Below are positions 33,792 to 45,140 of a stretch of DNA of 64,000 bases, one piece after another. The notes under the pieces were generated by a model. It saw nothing but the letters and a program-made list of their open reading frames with translations, searched no databases and was not told the origin of the DNA. Both the position numbers and the translations under genes were made by a program. The stretch's first letter is position 1. Each line of letters begins with the position of its first letter. The stretch lies in contig JBCAML010000013.1 in assembly GCA_038503075.1 (NCBI GenBank), positions 1,054,001 to 1,118,000 of the forward strand, written 5' to 3'. This DNA comes from Gyromitra esculenta. Its lineage: Eukaryota > Ascomycota > Pezizomycetes > Pezizales > Discinaceae.

Positions 33792-34292
33792 ACAGGAGAC
33801 CCATAATAGTACATAAAAATAATGATAGTCATAAAAATTGCATACTGCCAGCTTGCCAGAGGTCGGCAAGTACTGCATAGAAGTCAACAACCTATTTAAA
33901 GTATGGGGGATGAAGAAGTAGGATACCTTTAATGATATGTGCTCATCTTTCCTAAAAACAAAATAACTCTTACTAACCCCACAAAGGAAGCAAAGAGACC
34001 CAAGCCAGGTAAAAATACAATGGAATACAAAAAATAGGAAATCAAGGGATATAAGCGACCTGTCAGAAGTCAGCGAGGTATATAAAACACGGTATACAAA
34101 ATGCTATACGAGGTAAGTTAGTCATCTCAAGAGCGAAGCAAGAAAGCACTTACCAATAAAAAACATGCAAATCCTCCATAAAAAACCCATAAAAAAAGCC
34201 CTTAGAAAACCCCAAATGATCTAATGGGAAACAAAAGAGATAAAAATACTAACCGACCTCCAGAAGGTCAGCAAAGTCCTACCCGGAGAGCA
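33792..34292. other. AT-rich non-coding stretch with GAGGTCGGC-type motifs
   Basis: No open frame of note. It holds three copies of a degenerate palindromic motif: GCCAGCTTGCCAGAGGTCGGC (33847-33867), GCGACCTGTCAGAAGTCAGC (34055-34074) and CCGACCTCCAGAAGGTCAGC (34253-34272). These recur across the 32-40.6 kb block. Confidence 0.5.
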
Positions 34293-35904
34293 CTAGACAT
34301 CATCGTCGCCCTCATCATCATCTCCATTCACTGCTGCCGCCGCCCTGGCTGCCCGCCTAGCAGCGGCCGGCATATAGTCATCTTCAAACCCTTTCTCATT
34401 TGAATGCATGGTGTCAGGCAAGAGCTCCTTGTGGCGGGCCTTGAGCATCGTGATCTGCTCCCGCTGTCACCGCTATCGTGCACAAACCTTCATTAGATGG
34501 CGTTGGAAGCCCTTGTCAGTACGGGGAAGAGCTTAGAACTTCTTACTCACAGGGCTGGCGTTGTCATCCGATTCCTCTGCTGGATCCTCCAGCGGAGAGT
34601 CAAAGTATCACTTGAAGATATGTGCTGGCTCTCCTGGGGGCGGAGGTGACTGTGGTACAACTGCACCAGCAGCTCCACCCCTAGCATGGTGAAGGATAAC
34701 ATTCACCACTGGGGGGTTAGCGGTTGTTGAGCTGAGCCATGCTCTCACTTTGCTATCCTCGCTCAGAACCATCTGTTCGTCGGAATATAAGTTGAAGTCG
34801 CCAGGGATGGGCACAAGAACACCCCAAACAGCTCGAGGGCTGCAATTGTCCTCAATATGCTTTGAAGCATACATCAGAATATCATGCAGGGTTACAGGCT
34901 CCGTGAAGGTCGTCAGCTTCGAATACGAAGCATGAGCCGGCTTCCAGTCATACCCACTACCTGCCCCTGGCGAGGGCACCAAGGCAGGATCATAGTCCGC
35001 AACCATATCTGGATCAACAATATGGACTGGGATAATGGTAATTGGACCACCATCGGGGGCTCCTGCGGCTCCTGAAGGACCAGCGATGGCCTCACAGGAG
35101 CCAGCGCTGGCCAGACCAAAGTTACCATTGCCCACCATCTGCTTGTCGGCAGCCACCCGCTTTCAAGGATGGAACCGGGTAATGGGTTAGGGTGAAGCTG
35201 TTGGTGTTTACGGAGGATTTTCTTGGGTATAATAGCTTTGTGGTTCGGTTACGTTTCGGTTGTTATCGGATTGTTGGTTTGTGTTATGGGAAAAGCGGGG
35301 TATTTAAGTGAAGGATTTTAGTCGTCTTGTACTCTTTTCTCTTCTTTCCTTAAGCAACGTTCTCTTTACCTTCTCCTGTATTATTTGAATACTATCACGG
35401 TTCTACCTCAGAACCCTCGCTGTCGCTCTTCACTTTGCTACTCCTATCTCACCTTGAGATACAAACACCTTGTAGGACCTGTAGAAAACATCGCACTCTT
35501 TGAACGTGTTGTTCCCCCATCTAAGTAGCACCGCTCACCTTCAGGGATACTGAAGGGCTTAGCGAGGGACACAACCGTGAGACCTGCGCTGTGCTCTTCT
35601 TTTTGATTGTGCCAATGCACTGACATTTTACTGCTTTTTTGACTACAGTGGAGAGCTCCTTAGGCCCTTCCCCGTCATAGGCAGGCTTGAATCACTGCAG
35701 GTATTAGTGATTGACGGGGTGCTCCTTGCAGGCATACCAAGCAGCTTTCTCAGGTATATCGATGCCTGTGATGTCATGCGTGATGGTGTAGGCGATGATG
35801 TCGTCCAGAATGAACAAGTAGGCCTGTTGATTGGTTGCAGTAAAACCAAGTACGACCTAGATCTCTTTCACTGTCATTTCTGTGGCTCTGGCGCAGCGAG
35901 GCAT
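34293..35904 (-). pseudogene. Unrecognised gene near Plavaka, several nonsense codons and an LTR
   Basis: The minus-strand ATG at 35904 begins MPRCARATEMTVKEI and ends with a basic/alanine run (AAARRAARAAAA) and an acidic tail (DDDEGDDD). An LTR-A (35161-35582) splits it. The frame continues across it (KKKSTAQVAADKQMVGNGN). The middle includes DYDPALVPSPGAGSGYDWKP and LTTFTEPVTLHDILMYASKH. At least five stops fall where tryptophan, arginine or glutamine would fit (for example after VKEI, VNH and YLQ, IFK, KKF), plus a one-base frameshift near 35660. I do not know the family. It is divergent from the Plavaka transposase 1 kb away and may be its passenger gene. Confidence 0.55.
35161..35582 (+). 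repeat. Solo LTR-A in the unrecognised minus-strand gene
   Basis: A 422-bp forward LTR, TTTCAAGG to CCGTGAGA. The flanks CCCGC (35156-35160) and CCTGC (35583-35587) differ at one base. Confidence 0.9.
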
Positions 35905-36138
35905 CTTGCTTGGGGTCCTTGCCGACCTGGGAGAGACCGATGAGGTCGGTTCGGAGGTCTGATACTTGGTACCTCTTTTTGGCAAGGGGGATTTGGCAGA
36001 AGACCTTGCTACTGAGTATTCGCTCGAGGATTCACTTGAGAGCTCATGTTGCGCCCATAGTGGAGGGGGTGGAGTTAAGCTGGGGGATACTTGTTTTGCT
36101 GAAGACGGATTGAGAGGGGCCGGCGAGCCTATACTAAG

Positions 36139-36166
36139 ATCGTGGTGGTGGTGGTGGTGGTGGTGT
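36139..36166. repeat. GTG trinucleotide microsatellite
   Basis: A run of eight GTG units. On the minus strand it would encode a histidine run in a weak open frame (36471 leftward). I see no sure gene in 35905-36903 apart from this repeat and GAGGTCGGC-type motifs near 35921, 35954 and 36825. Confidence 0.8.
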
Positions 36167-39117
36167 TAACTGGGGTGAATCTGGACATCTGATCGGTTAG
36201 GGGGGGTTTCGCTAATATTTGGTTCTCTGCTTGCTGGATTCATTGGGAGTGCCATGTTTGCAGCTTTATAGGGTTTTCTCAGGGATTCAAGAGTAGAAGT
36301 GAATACAAAGGTAGGCTTGAAACAAGCGCGAGGGTGGGCTTGAAACGAGCACGGGGTTGGGCTTGAAATAAAACTTAAAAGCAGAGAAGAGGTGGTGGTA
36401 GGAGGTAGGAGGTAGGAGGAGGAGGTCTGGTGAGGTTGAAGGGTTGATGTCATTAACTTCAAACCTTGAAAGTGATCAGGGTCAGGGTTATCAGGGTTAG
36501 GGATTCTTGTCTGCTAACTTGTGCAAAATGTTATGGGACTAGAAAAAAAAGCTACTGGCTTCTAGCAGGCAGGTATAGGATTAAGGAGCATGAATACCAA
36601 AGCGTTTTGAACACTTTTTTTTTTTGAGGATCCTGTTGTCAAACTACTGCTCGTCAAGCGTCAGAGCAGGTTGCAGTATCTGTGAGGGTCCAAGCAATCA
36701 TGCCGCGGCTCTTCTGCTGAGTCATCTGTTTTAGACATCACACCAACACCCAACATCAGGTCAACCCTTGAAGTAAACTCCTACCAGCATGGGATAAAGT
36801 CATTAAAGTTCTTCTCCAACCCCTGTGAGGTCGGCACAGACATCGGCCTCCATTCATAACAAACCTTCGCCTATTATACACCCCTTACACTAAACCACCC
36901 AATATGACCAAACAATGCCCTTTTTGTAGATTTTCTTACAAGTACAGCTCGGCTTTGTATACCCATATCATAAGCAGGTACTAGGACTAAGAGGATGCCT
37001 TTTTCAACCAGTCCTCGACAGACTCAGCAGAGTCGGTAGAGGATGGTATGGAGGAGTCATTGTGGGGCGGGGATAGCAACAAATCGCATAATTCAAACTA
37101 CAATTCAGATGAATAGCCAGCCACACAAACAGATATTGAGGATGAGGATGAGGACGAAAACATCGTGGTAAAAGCATTTGCCAGCCAAAAGTATCTACCA
37201 GATGCCGGAGAGCCGGCAGGAGCTATACCACACCACCATGAAGCGATGAGCAGCCTACTCCAAACCCCTTTCTTCCCGTTCGATACAGCACATGATTTTT
37301 GCCTAGCTAAATGGTTTATAGACAGCAACACAAGTAAGTCCAGCATTGAGGAGTTCTTCAAGAAAGGTCTACACCAAGGTGCCAGCTTGTACGGGTCTGC
37401 TTACACCCTTTATCAGTTGATAGAGCAATTACCAACAACACTCGGAGAGCCTAGCTGGTCTTTTATGGAGCGAGACATTGATGAAGAGGCGTTTGTTTTC
37501 TGTCACTGCGATCCTATGCTTTGCATACGATACTTGCTCACCCAAACAGCGTACTCTGAGGAGATGGTCTATGCTCCCATCAAAGAATTCAACAGTGCTG
37601 ACGAAAGGATGTATTCGGAGCTACACACTGCTGACTGGTGGTGGAATCTTCAGGTACTGACTCTGACCTCTTAGGGGCCAGCAACAACTAACTGCTATCC
37701 ACAGACAACTCTACCAGTTGGCTTCACATTAGTCCCAGTACTTTGTTTGTCTAATTAATCACACCTCACCAATATTTGGGAGATAAGAAAGCATGGCCTA
37801 TTTATCTGAGAATAGGCAATATTAAGTCCACAACTCGAAACAAACCTTCTGCGATGGCTATGATCCTTCTTGCCATGCTTACCATCCCCCCAAAAGTCTG
37901 CAAGCTCAAGCTACAGGCAGCTGAAGCTCAAAGATCTAGAAGCCACGCAATCCTCAATCTCGTAATGGAGAGAACCCTGTCAACTCTCCACGAGCCCCCA
38001 CTGAACGGTGTACATCTTGAATGTGCTGATGGTCAATTGCAGTTCTGTTTTCCAGTGGTTTGTGGTTGGCTGGCAGACCACCTAGAGCATGTTACACTCC
38101 AGCACCTGAAAAATAATGCTTGCCCTGTCTGCGAAGTCGACACATCTTGTCTAGGCCAACCCCCAATGCTATCTTTTCCCACTCGAAACCACCACTCCTA
38201 CAGGGCTCGAGTAGAACCCTATCAAGAAATGGGAGATATCAAAGATCTTGATTGGCTTCAGGAAAGCGGTATGAAAGCACCTCAGAATACCTTTTGGCTA
38301 CTTCCCAGGGTCCGGCCAGAAGATATATGGAAGCCAGATATCCTTCATATGATCTATCAAGGCCTTCTAAAATACTTGATGGAGTGGATTCAGGGATTTT
38401 TCGGCAAATATAACCGGCTCGATGATTTTGATAGGGTATGGAAGGCTATTCCACCTTATAAAGGTATCACAATCCCTAAACTGACATATTGGGAAGTCAC
38501 CCAATGGCAAGGTAAAGAGATGTGGAATCTCAGCAGGCTTCTGTTGGTATCATTGTCGATTGCTCTCTTGAAGCCGCTGGCTCTTCAAAGGTTGGCATTC
38601 AAAAGAGCCCTAAAATGTACTCAAGCGTTGATCTATTTCCATTTGATGGCCCAGTACCGCAGCCATACAGATCAAACTCTCAAGTATATGAACGACTATT
38701 TGACAAGTTTCCATGATCATAAGGACATCTTTCTCGAGTTCCGCACATCGAAGCCAACCAAAGCAAAAGCAAAACAAGCGGATAGAGCATTATGGATGAA
38801 CCAGACGGGGTCAGCGCTGACCTCCCAGAGTACAGCAAAGAGACAAAAGGAAGCAGCAGAGAATAGATTGGAAAGGGAGACGCAGCAGAAGGATATCTAC
38901 CATCAATGATCCCACTTCAACTTCATCAAAATGCACCTTTTAACCCACTTCACCACACACATTAGGCTATACAGGAATATCCCTGCCTACTCCACAGAGG
39001 TCTGCGAAAGCTCTCATTGGGAGCAAATAAAGATCGGTAACTGTTCTTTGAATAAAATCGAGGCAACAAAACAGATCCTCGAACACTATTCACGTCGTCA
39101 TACAATGGCTATGTGTG

Positions 39118-39854
39118 TGTAAGGGGGGTAGTCCTACTGCTCCGTAGTGGGAATAGCTATAGGAATATGGCTGTTGCAAATACTAGAAATCAGGTTAAGA
39201 TGTCAAGAGTAATTTTGTGCAAGGTACTCAATAATCTTAAGGGCTCAACTCAGTAGTATTCTGCCTGATGAGACCAAGAAGAAGAGCAACAGGTGGCGGG
39301 GTCATGCACTATCTTTATAGTTCTGCTGACTCGCCGTCCTCTTTCTGTTCTACTCTGCTGGGGACCCGTCAAGACCCTGAGAACATGCCAAGCTATTGCG
39401 GGCAGGGCACCTCAGGATTCAGCTAATGATCACTTCGGTGCTCTCCGGCACCCCTCGGTTGTTCTGTCCAGTTTGACCTTCTAGATCCGCCAGCTGCATG
39501 CCATGCCTATGCTGGATGCAGGAATTGGTGCTGATTGGTCTACTGTTGCATGTGAGGTGTCCTGCAGTTAATTGTTCCTCTATTGCCGCGCCAATGGCTC
39601 TGGGCTGCTGGTACATGCACAGATGGATTGGGAACGCCACCACAGGAGGTTCCTGTGTTTGGTATCACTGGAGATATATCATTGACTCGTCAGCTAATGC
39701 TATTGTCGTTGGTTGCACTCCATCGGAACAGCGGGGTAGCAGGTATCTTCTAGCATGTGATAGCTACACCACACATGCTGATCCTTACTACCTCTCTGCT
39801 TGCCTGATACTATTATGCTTCACTGCAGGTAATGGTTATTGTAGATCCGTTACA
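39118..39854 (-). repeat. Solo LTR-B in Plavaka transposase
   Basis: A 737-bp repeat, TGTAAGGG to CCGTTACA on the plus strand, with flanks GTGTG (39113-39117) and GCGTG (39855-39859), a duplication with one change. It matches the 13709-14442 copy in opposite orientation. Removing it joins RRHTMAMCV to MAIREAARRRPADD in frame. Confidence 0.92.
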
Positions 39855-39942
39855 GCGTGTGATGGCCATTCGAGAGGCGGCCCGTAGAAGGCCGGCAGAT
39901 GATCTGTCTGAAGATGTCATCGATCTAGTGGATAAAGAAAAG

Positions 39943-40359
39943 TTTCACGGATAGAATCGGGTAATGGGTCAGGATAATTGTGGGTAGTTACGATGGGTTC
40001 TTTTTGAGTACAATGGCTTTGTTGTTCGGTTACGTTTCAGTTGTTAGATGATCGCTTGTGTTACGAAGAAAAGAGGGGTATTTAAACGGAGGATTTTGGT
40101 TGTTCGTGTTCTTTTCTTCTCTTTTCCTTAAGCAACGTTCTCGTTTACCTTCTCCTGTATTTGTCGGAATACTATCTCGGTTCTATCTCAGAATCCTCGC
40201 TGTCGCTGTCCACCTCGCTGCACCTATCTCGCCTTGAGATAAAACCCATTGTAGAACCTGTAGAAACGCTGCACTCTTTGAACGCGTTGATACCTCATCA
40301 AGTAGCACTGCTCACCTTCAGGGATACTGAAGGGCTTGACAAGGGACTCAACCGTGAGA
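39943..40359 (+). repeat. Solo LTR-A in Plavaka transposase
   Basis: A 417-bp forward LTR, TTTCACGG to CCGTGAGA, with AAAAG on both sides (39938-39942, 40360-40364). Removing it joins VDKEK to TPVWHMEQ. Confidence 0.93.
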
Positions 40360-40717
40360 AAAAGACACCAGTTTGGCATATGGAGCAAGTGATATCACAA
40401 GTAAAACCTCCACATTTGCTGTGTGGTCGTATTAACACCAGGACAACCAACTGTTTGAAGGATGTGATGTAAGATATCGGGGGTACAGAGTGTCAACTGC
40501 TACAGAAGATCCTGCTGTATAGCAAAAGGAGCCTGCAGAACTCTAAGAGGCTGGCAATCAATTACAACAAGTTGAAACTGTATCCTGCAGAACGATTCTC
40601 ACAACTTCTATTCCCTACACTCAAATTCCAGGAAACTGATATATATACCATACATCACCTTTGATGTACACTCAACGCCCCCTTCCGCAGGGGGGTAGCG
40701 CAAAATGATTGGGGGGG

Positions 40718-40748
40718 TTTTTTTTGATTAAATCATTTGATTATTGTT
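40718..40748 (-). mobile_element. 31-bp LINE 3' stub
   Basis: Only the A-run and the conserved tail AATAATCAAATGATTTAATC (reverse here) of the L1/L2 3' end remain. This is an extreme 5' truncation. The next 400 bp (40749-41158) are AT-rich with no gene seen. Confidence 0.65.
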
Positions 40749-41158
40749 GAACATTAAAAAAATTGAGTAGGTGTGTTGATCCTACTGTTTAATATAACGC
40801 TAAACCAGATTAGACACTTTTTGCCAGATTTGGAAGCACATCGATTTTCTTGATATTTAGATTTTATATATGATATCGCTATATGTATCAAAACACATGT
40901 TATTGTTATAATTACTTTTATAAGGTATCGTAAATAGTACATCATCCAAATAGTGTGCTTTAGAAATATTCAAATTCACTTTTGAACCTTTTCCCTTCAT
41001 CTTTTTTCTTCGAGCCAATCCTGACATAAAATTTTAGTGTTTATGTTCTCTCACTTCAATACTTCAACGCTAATTATTGCTCGATTCACCATTCTCAACA
41101 ACATTCAGGAACCCTAACCCTACATGATGTCATTCCCCAAACCTTCACAAATATCATT

Positions 41159-43180
41159 TGTTTTTTTTTGTTTTTTTTGTTTAAATCATTTGATTATTGT
41201 TTCAAGGTACAAAACCGCTTATGCAACACGAAGGTTATGAAGTCAAAAAACCTATCCCCACCAAATAAACACCCTTATCCACCCGGGTAACAAGAGAGAA
41301 CACAAAGGAAAAGCGAGCCAGGTAATTCCAACAGAATATGACGATGTTCCTGCGATAAAAGACTTAACGGTGCAGGGAAAATTGACAACAAATGCCTGTG
41401 AGAGTAAAGAGACTTGCAAACAACAGCCAAAAAACAATGAGAAACAGTAGAAGAAGGTCTGCAGTAAAGCCGCAATGGAAGTAAAGAGCAGCCAGGAAAA
41501 AATTTCAATCAAAGTTAGTTGGGGTTGAACAAGTATAAGTAAAGTGACCTAAAGGTCCATCTGGTCATCTGCTGGAGGGGGCGGTGAGGCCTTTGAAGGG
41601 CATGATGGGCAGCTGTTCAGGTGTGACTCATGGGGTCCGTCACAGTTAACACACTTAACAAGAGTGTGAGAGCAGGGGCGGCCTTTGGTTGAGCAAGAGA
41701 GTGTGGGGCAGCTATGAGCTGCAGTTGGATGGAGTCCAACACACCAGTGGCAGCATGGTTGGTTGGGGCATTTGTTTGTGTGGTGTCCAAATTTGTGGCA
41801 TTGGGAGCACTGGGTGGAGGGTCCAAAATGGAGTTTGCGTTCAGCTTGGACAGTGGTGGAAAAAGCAGAAAGGCGTGTGCGATTAGTGATCTCATTAGCT
41901 TTGGGGCCAGAGAGTGTGATGACGATGGAGGAAACTGTTTTTCCTCTTCGTTTTTCTGGTAGGGTGAGCCACCTTGGAGGTGTGTCCATGGTGAGGCCGG
42001 GGTTGAAGTTGCAGAGCTCTTGCTGAATGGCAGAGGGCTCCATTGAAGTAGGAATACCATGTACAACAAGTTGGTGCAATGGTTCGTCAAGGTGTAGGAA
42101 GTGAGCTCCTGGGATGATGTGGAGAAATTGACCAACTTTCCTGTAATGGGTGTTGGCAAACATGTTGTTCATGACCGTCAACGACACATTCTGGGAATGT
42201 GTGTCTATTGCCACAGACTGGATGGTGATGGAACCAATGGCAGAGTTGAGTTTATCTCTGAGTTCCGTGGGTGACCCTTGAGAAAGGGGAGAGCCGTCGC
42301 GTTTGACAATCAAACGGCGTGCGCGCATGGTGGGAGTGATGGTGAGGGGGGAGACCTGAGTGTTAGGGGCAGGTGCAGAGGCAGCCTGTTTGGTCTTTGC
42401 TGGTTAGGATTTTCTCTTGGGTTTGCTGGCCGCCACCTGAGCCCATTGTAGAGGCTTTGGGACAGGAGGAGGTGCTTGAATAGCAATAGCAGGAGCAGGA
42501 GGAAGAGGAGCACTAGGTGCAGGTGGTTCTGAAGGCGCTGTCTTCCCCACTGTGAGCAGTAGGTGGTCACGCTCTAGTTTGCTCAAAGTCGGAGACTCTG
42601 GAAACATGTCTGGGAGAGGTGCAGGAGCTGGTTTGCTTGCTGCTTCCTTGAGGGTGGTTATTTCCCCTTGTAGATGCTGTATCATATCAAGAAGTTTTTG
42701 GAAGTGGAGGAGGTTGAACTTGTCAGCTCTGGCTAGAGCGTTGCAAACATTAAACCCAAAAGCTGGCTCATTTCCTAGATGAGTGGTAATGGCCTCTCCT
42801 GGTTTATTCCAGAGGCCCGCCCAGTGGGTTGGCTTTCCAAAAACAGGAGGGGATGGGGGAGAGGTGTCAGCTCTCTGTCTTTTCGATGGTGAGGGTGTTC
42901 TTGGATCCGCCGCAGATGAAGAGGAGGAGGCAACGAATGGGTTTGGAGTTCCCTCAACTTGATGATGGGGGAATATGGGTGTAACCATGTTGCCTTTACC
43001 TTTGGGAGGCATTGCGACCTTGTGGTGTTGCGTAAATGATGATCCAAATCGTTTGTAAAAGAGGGGTAATGGAATGAAGCCGAAGTGCTAAAGACTTTTG
43101 GCTGTGTGTAACGCCGTTGCAACGCAAAAGGTGGTGGTGAACTTTCAATCGAAGAGGTTGTAGCGGGGACGGAGGATGAA
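41159..43180 (-). mobile_element. ORF1-only LINE-like element, copy L1b
   Basis: A reverse, full-length copy of about 2.02 kb. The 12-bp target duplication ACAAATATCATT flanks it at 41147-41158 and 43181-43192. It starts ATCCTCCGTCCCC at the right and ends in the A-run at the left. The perfect duplication shows that the element moves as a unit without ORF2. Confidence 0.9.
41549..43012 (-). pseudogene. LINE ORF1 (L1b), one nonsense codon
   Basis: The 488-codon frame begins MPPKGKGNMVTPIFPHHQ and ends PADDQMDL. The N-terminus differs from L1a, L1c and L1d, but the knuckle end is nearly the same (CSQCHKFGHHTNKC, CCHWCVGLH, CVNCDGPHESH). A single TAA lies near 42404, where the sister copies have CAA. 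No other break was seen, so loss of function is probably recent. Confidence 0.85.
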
Positions 43181-43782
43181 ACAAATATCATTCGTATGCT
43201 TGGATACACAATCATCCTAAACATTAGATTGTGTTGCTTTTCCAGCCTATGTCATCTACAACTTTGTTGTTGTATGAATAGCGTTAGACATCGTACATTT
43301 TGCACCAGATCGCTTCTTATTCTTTCTTTTTGCTCTGAATCAGCTGATTCACCTCATTCTTAGTTTGAGCTATCAACTCTCACCATGTGCCTTTCCGCAT
43401 TCAATTTCCTATTTTAGCCTGTGGCAAGTTATTTTCTGCTCAATTAAACCTTTTTGGTATGTAGTATGTGTGATCTTAGAGTGGTTGTTAAGCTCAATTG
43501 CACAGACTTCTTTGATATCTGTACAGAATCGGCATAATTTTTGGTTTCTCTTGGTTTCGCTTATTGCTTCTCTTTTGGTGTGTATGTTATAATTTGTTCC
43601 TGTGTTATAGCTTTGGACATGACGTGTTAAATACCCCATGATTCCCACCTGGGTTTTCATTCTCCGCTTTCTTCTTCTTCTTTCAAACATTCGGGGTTTA
43701 CTTCAGTCACTCTTACCTTTATCAACTCACACTTTTGGATGAACATTTTTCACACAGTATCAATTGTAAGTATTATTTCCAC

Positions 43783-45030
43783 ATGCCTATTTATTATTCT
43801 TTCGTTGGCAGAATCTCCTCAATTTCTGGTGTGGGTGGATTCAAATCGGCAAAAGTCCTTCATCATGATGCAGATGGTGCATCCCTTGAGGTGTCTGTGA
43901 AGTACTACCAAAACACCGACAATACTCTCTATCCTGATCAAGTATACTTATTTTATGGCACTGTTATCTTTTTTGCTGGAAACACTCCAAAGGTTGGCTA
44001 CCATCTATCATCCTTTTGTATGCCTCATACTTTTTGATTATGCTAATAACACAAGTAGTACTCATTGATCCGTAATGTCAAGCTTATGAACCACGCACCT
44101 GCAGACAAATTTATTTCCAATGATCCATTCTGTACATCAACTGTCACTATGATCTCGGATCTTGAAGATATGCCCAATACAACGTATTCTCACTTTCAAG
44201 GTCAGATGTATCAGTATAATAGTGAGGCTAAAGAAGATGTGCTGGTAATAGCTTAAATTATTCCACCCGTTAAAACAAATTTGACAAAGCTAATTTGAAT
44301 CCTGTAGTGCGTTCTCACCTTTTTGATTGACACCAAAGTCCTATTGTTCGCAAAGTTGGTTAAATATTTGCATTCGGGGAAAGTACTGGATATAGCTTTC
44401 AGGTATATTTATGAGAGTGATATAGATAGAGGTAAGATCACATCAATTACTCAACACCAATTTTTTAGCTCTCAATTTACTAAATACTTGACATTATAGC
44501 ATATGGGATAACTCACACTATAAATTTCTCACGTTATGGTGTTCCCAAAGATGACAAAGCCTCCATATTCCAAACTCCGAAGTCCAAAAGCAAGGTTTTA
44601 TTGGGCCCAGTCAATACCTCGCCAAGTCCAATGAAGATAATTAAGCCAGATCCAGACAGTGGTCCTGCAACACCTACAAAATCGGGAGTGTCTTCAAGCA
44701 CAATACCAGGATCGCCAGGTCAGTTTCGCATATAACAAGTATTGTGGATTTTAATACTCACTACTCCTATTTGTAGGGCCCATTCGAGCTAAGCTGAACT
44801 TTGGACGAGATGCTGATAGAAGCAATCTGTTCAAATGACCAGAAGCAAGAGCGAGTCGTACTCCTTTTCATAGTCCAGAGCGTTCCGATGATCAGCCATT
44901 ACCTATGGAAACTATTGATATGGTTGATTCTTCTTCGGATGAGGATGAATTGTCTGCTGCAGTGTCCATCCAGTCTTCAAAGTCTAAACGTGGTGGTAAA
45001 GGACAAGGGAAAGGAAAGGATAAAATGTAA
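43783..45030 (+). pseudogene. OB-fold-like gene upstream of the Helitron helicase, multi-exon, one in-frame TGA
   Basis: The first clear exon reads FVGRISSISGVGGFKSAKVL...SLEVSVKYYQNTDNT and looks like a beta-rich OB fold. Candidate introns are about 43993-44058, 44247-44307, 44432-44488 and 44721-44777. Spliced in this way the frame continues through NTPK/YSLIRNVKLMNHAPADKF, a loop LCVLTFLIDTKVLLF and a serine/proline-rich tail ending GKGQGKGKDKM. One TGA at 44837 (possibly CGA) interrupts it. Helitrons of plants and some other lineages carry RPA-like single-strand-binding proteins, which would suit this position. The first exon and the OB-fold assignment are not certain. An alternative 5' intron (GTAAGT at 43765 to GGCAG) could change the start. 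Confidence 0.5.
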
Positions 45031-45140
45031 CAATAGAAGGATTAGATACTGTATCTTTTTTTTATATTTTTTATATTTTCAATTTTGTCATGGTGGAATA
45101 ATATGAGGGCTTTACTGATAGAGAAACTCAGTAAACCAAA

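Larger units (their letters stand above)
36904..40661 (+). pseudogene. Plavaka (KDZ superfamily) DNA transposase, inactivated
   Basis: KDZ transposases are RNase-H-fold DDE-type enzymes of cut-and-paste transposons. The start at 36904 gives a C2H2-like finger (CPFCRFSYKYSSALYTHIIS). An acidic region (DIEDEDEDENIV) and AKWFIDSNTSKSSIEEFF follow. An intron at about 37653-37706 (GTACTG...CCACAG) joins WWWNLQ to TTLPVGFTLVPV. The typical block GDKKAWPIYLRIGNI is at 37781. A Cys motif (NNACPVCEVDTSCLG) and WKPDILHMIYQGLLK follow. The C-terminal part is NFIKMHLLTHFTTHIR and YSTEVCESSHWEQIKIG. Stops lie near 36982, 36988, 37099, 37752, 38907 and 40468, with a one-base frameshift near 37775. LTR-B (39118-39854) and LTR-A (39943-40359) split the end. 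No terminal inverted repeats were found. Confidence 0.82.

Noticed and set aside
39293..39887. Frames of 60-130 codons in LTR-B (also 13705-14269)
   Set aside because: They lie wholly within a solo LTR bounded by target duplications and show no protein family signal.
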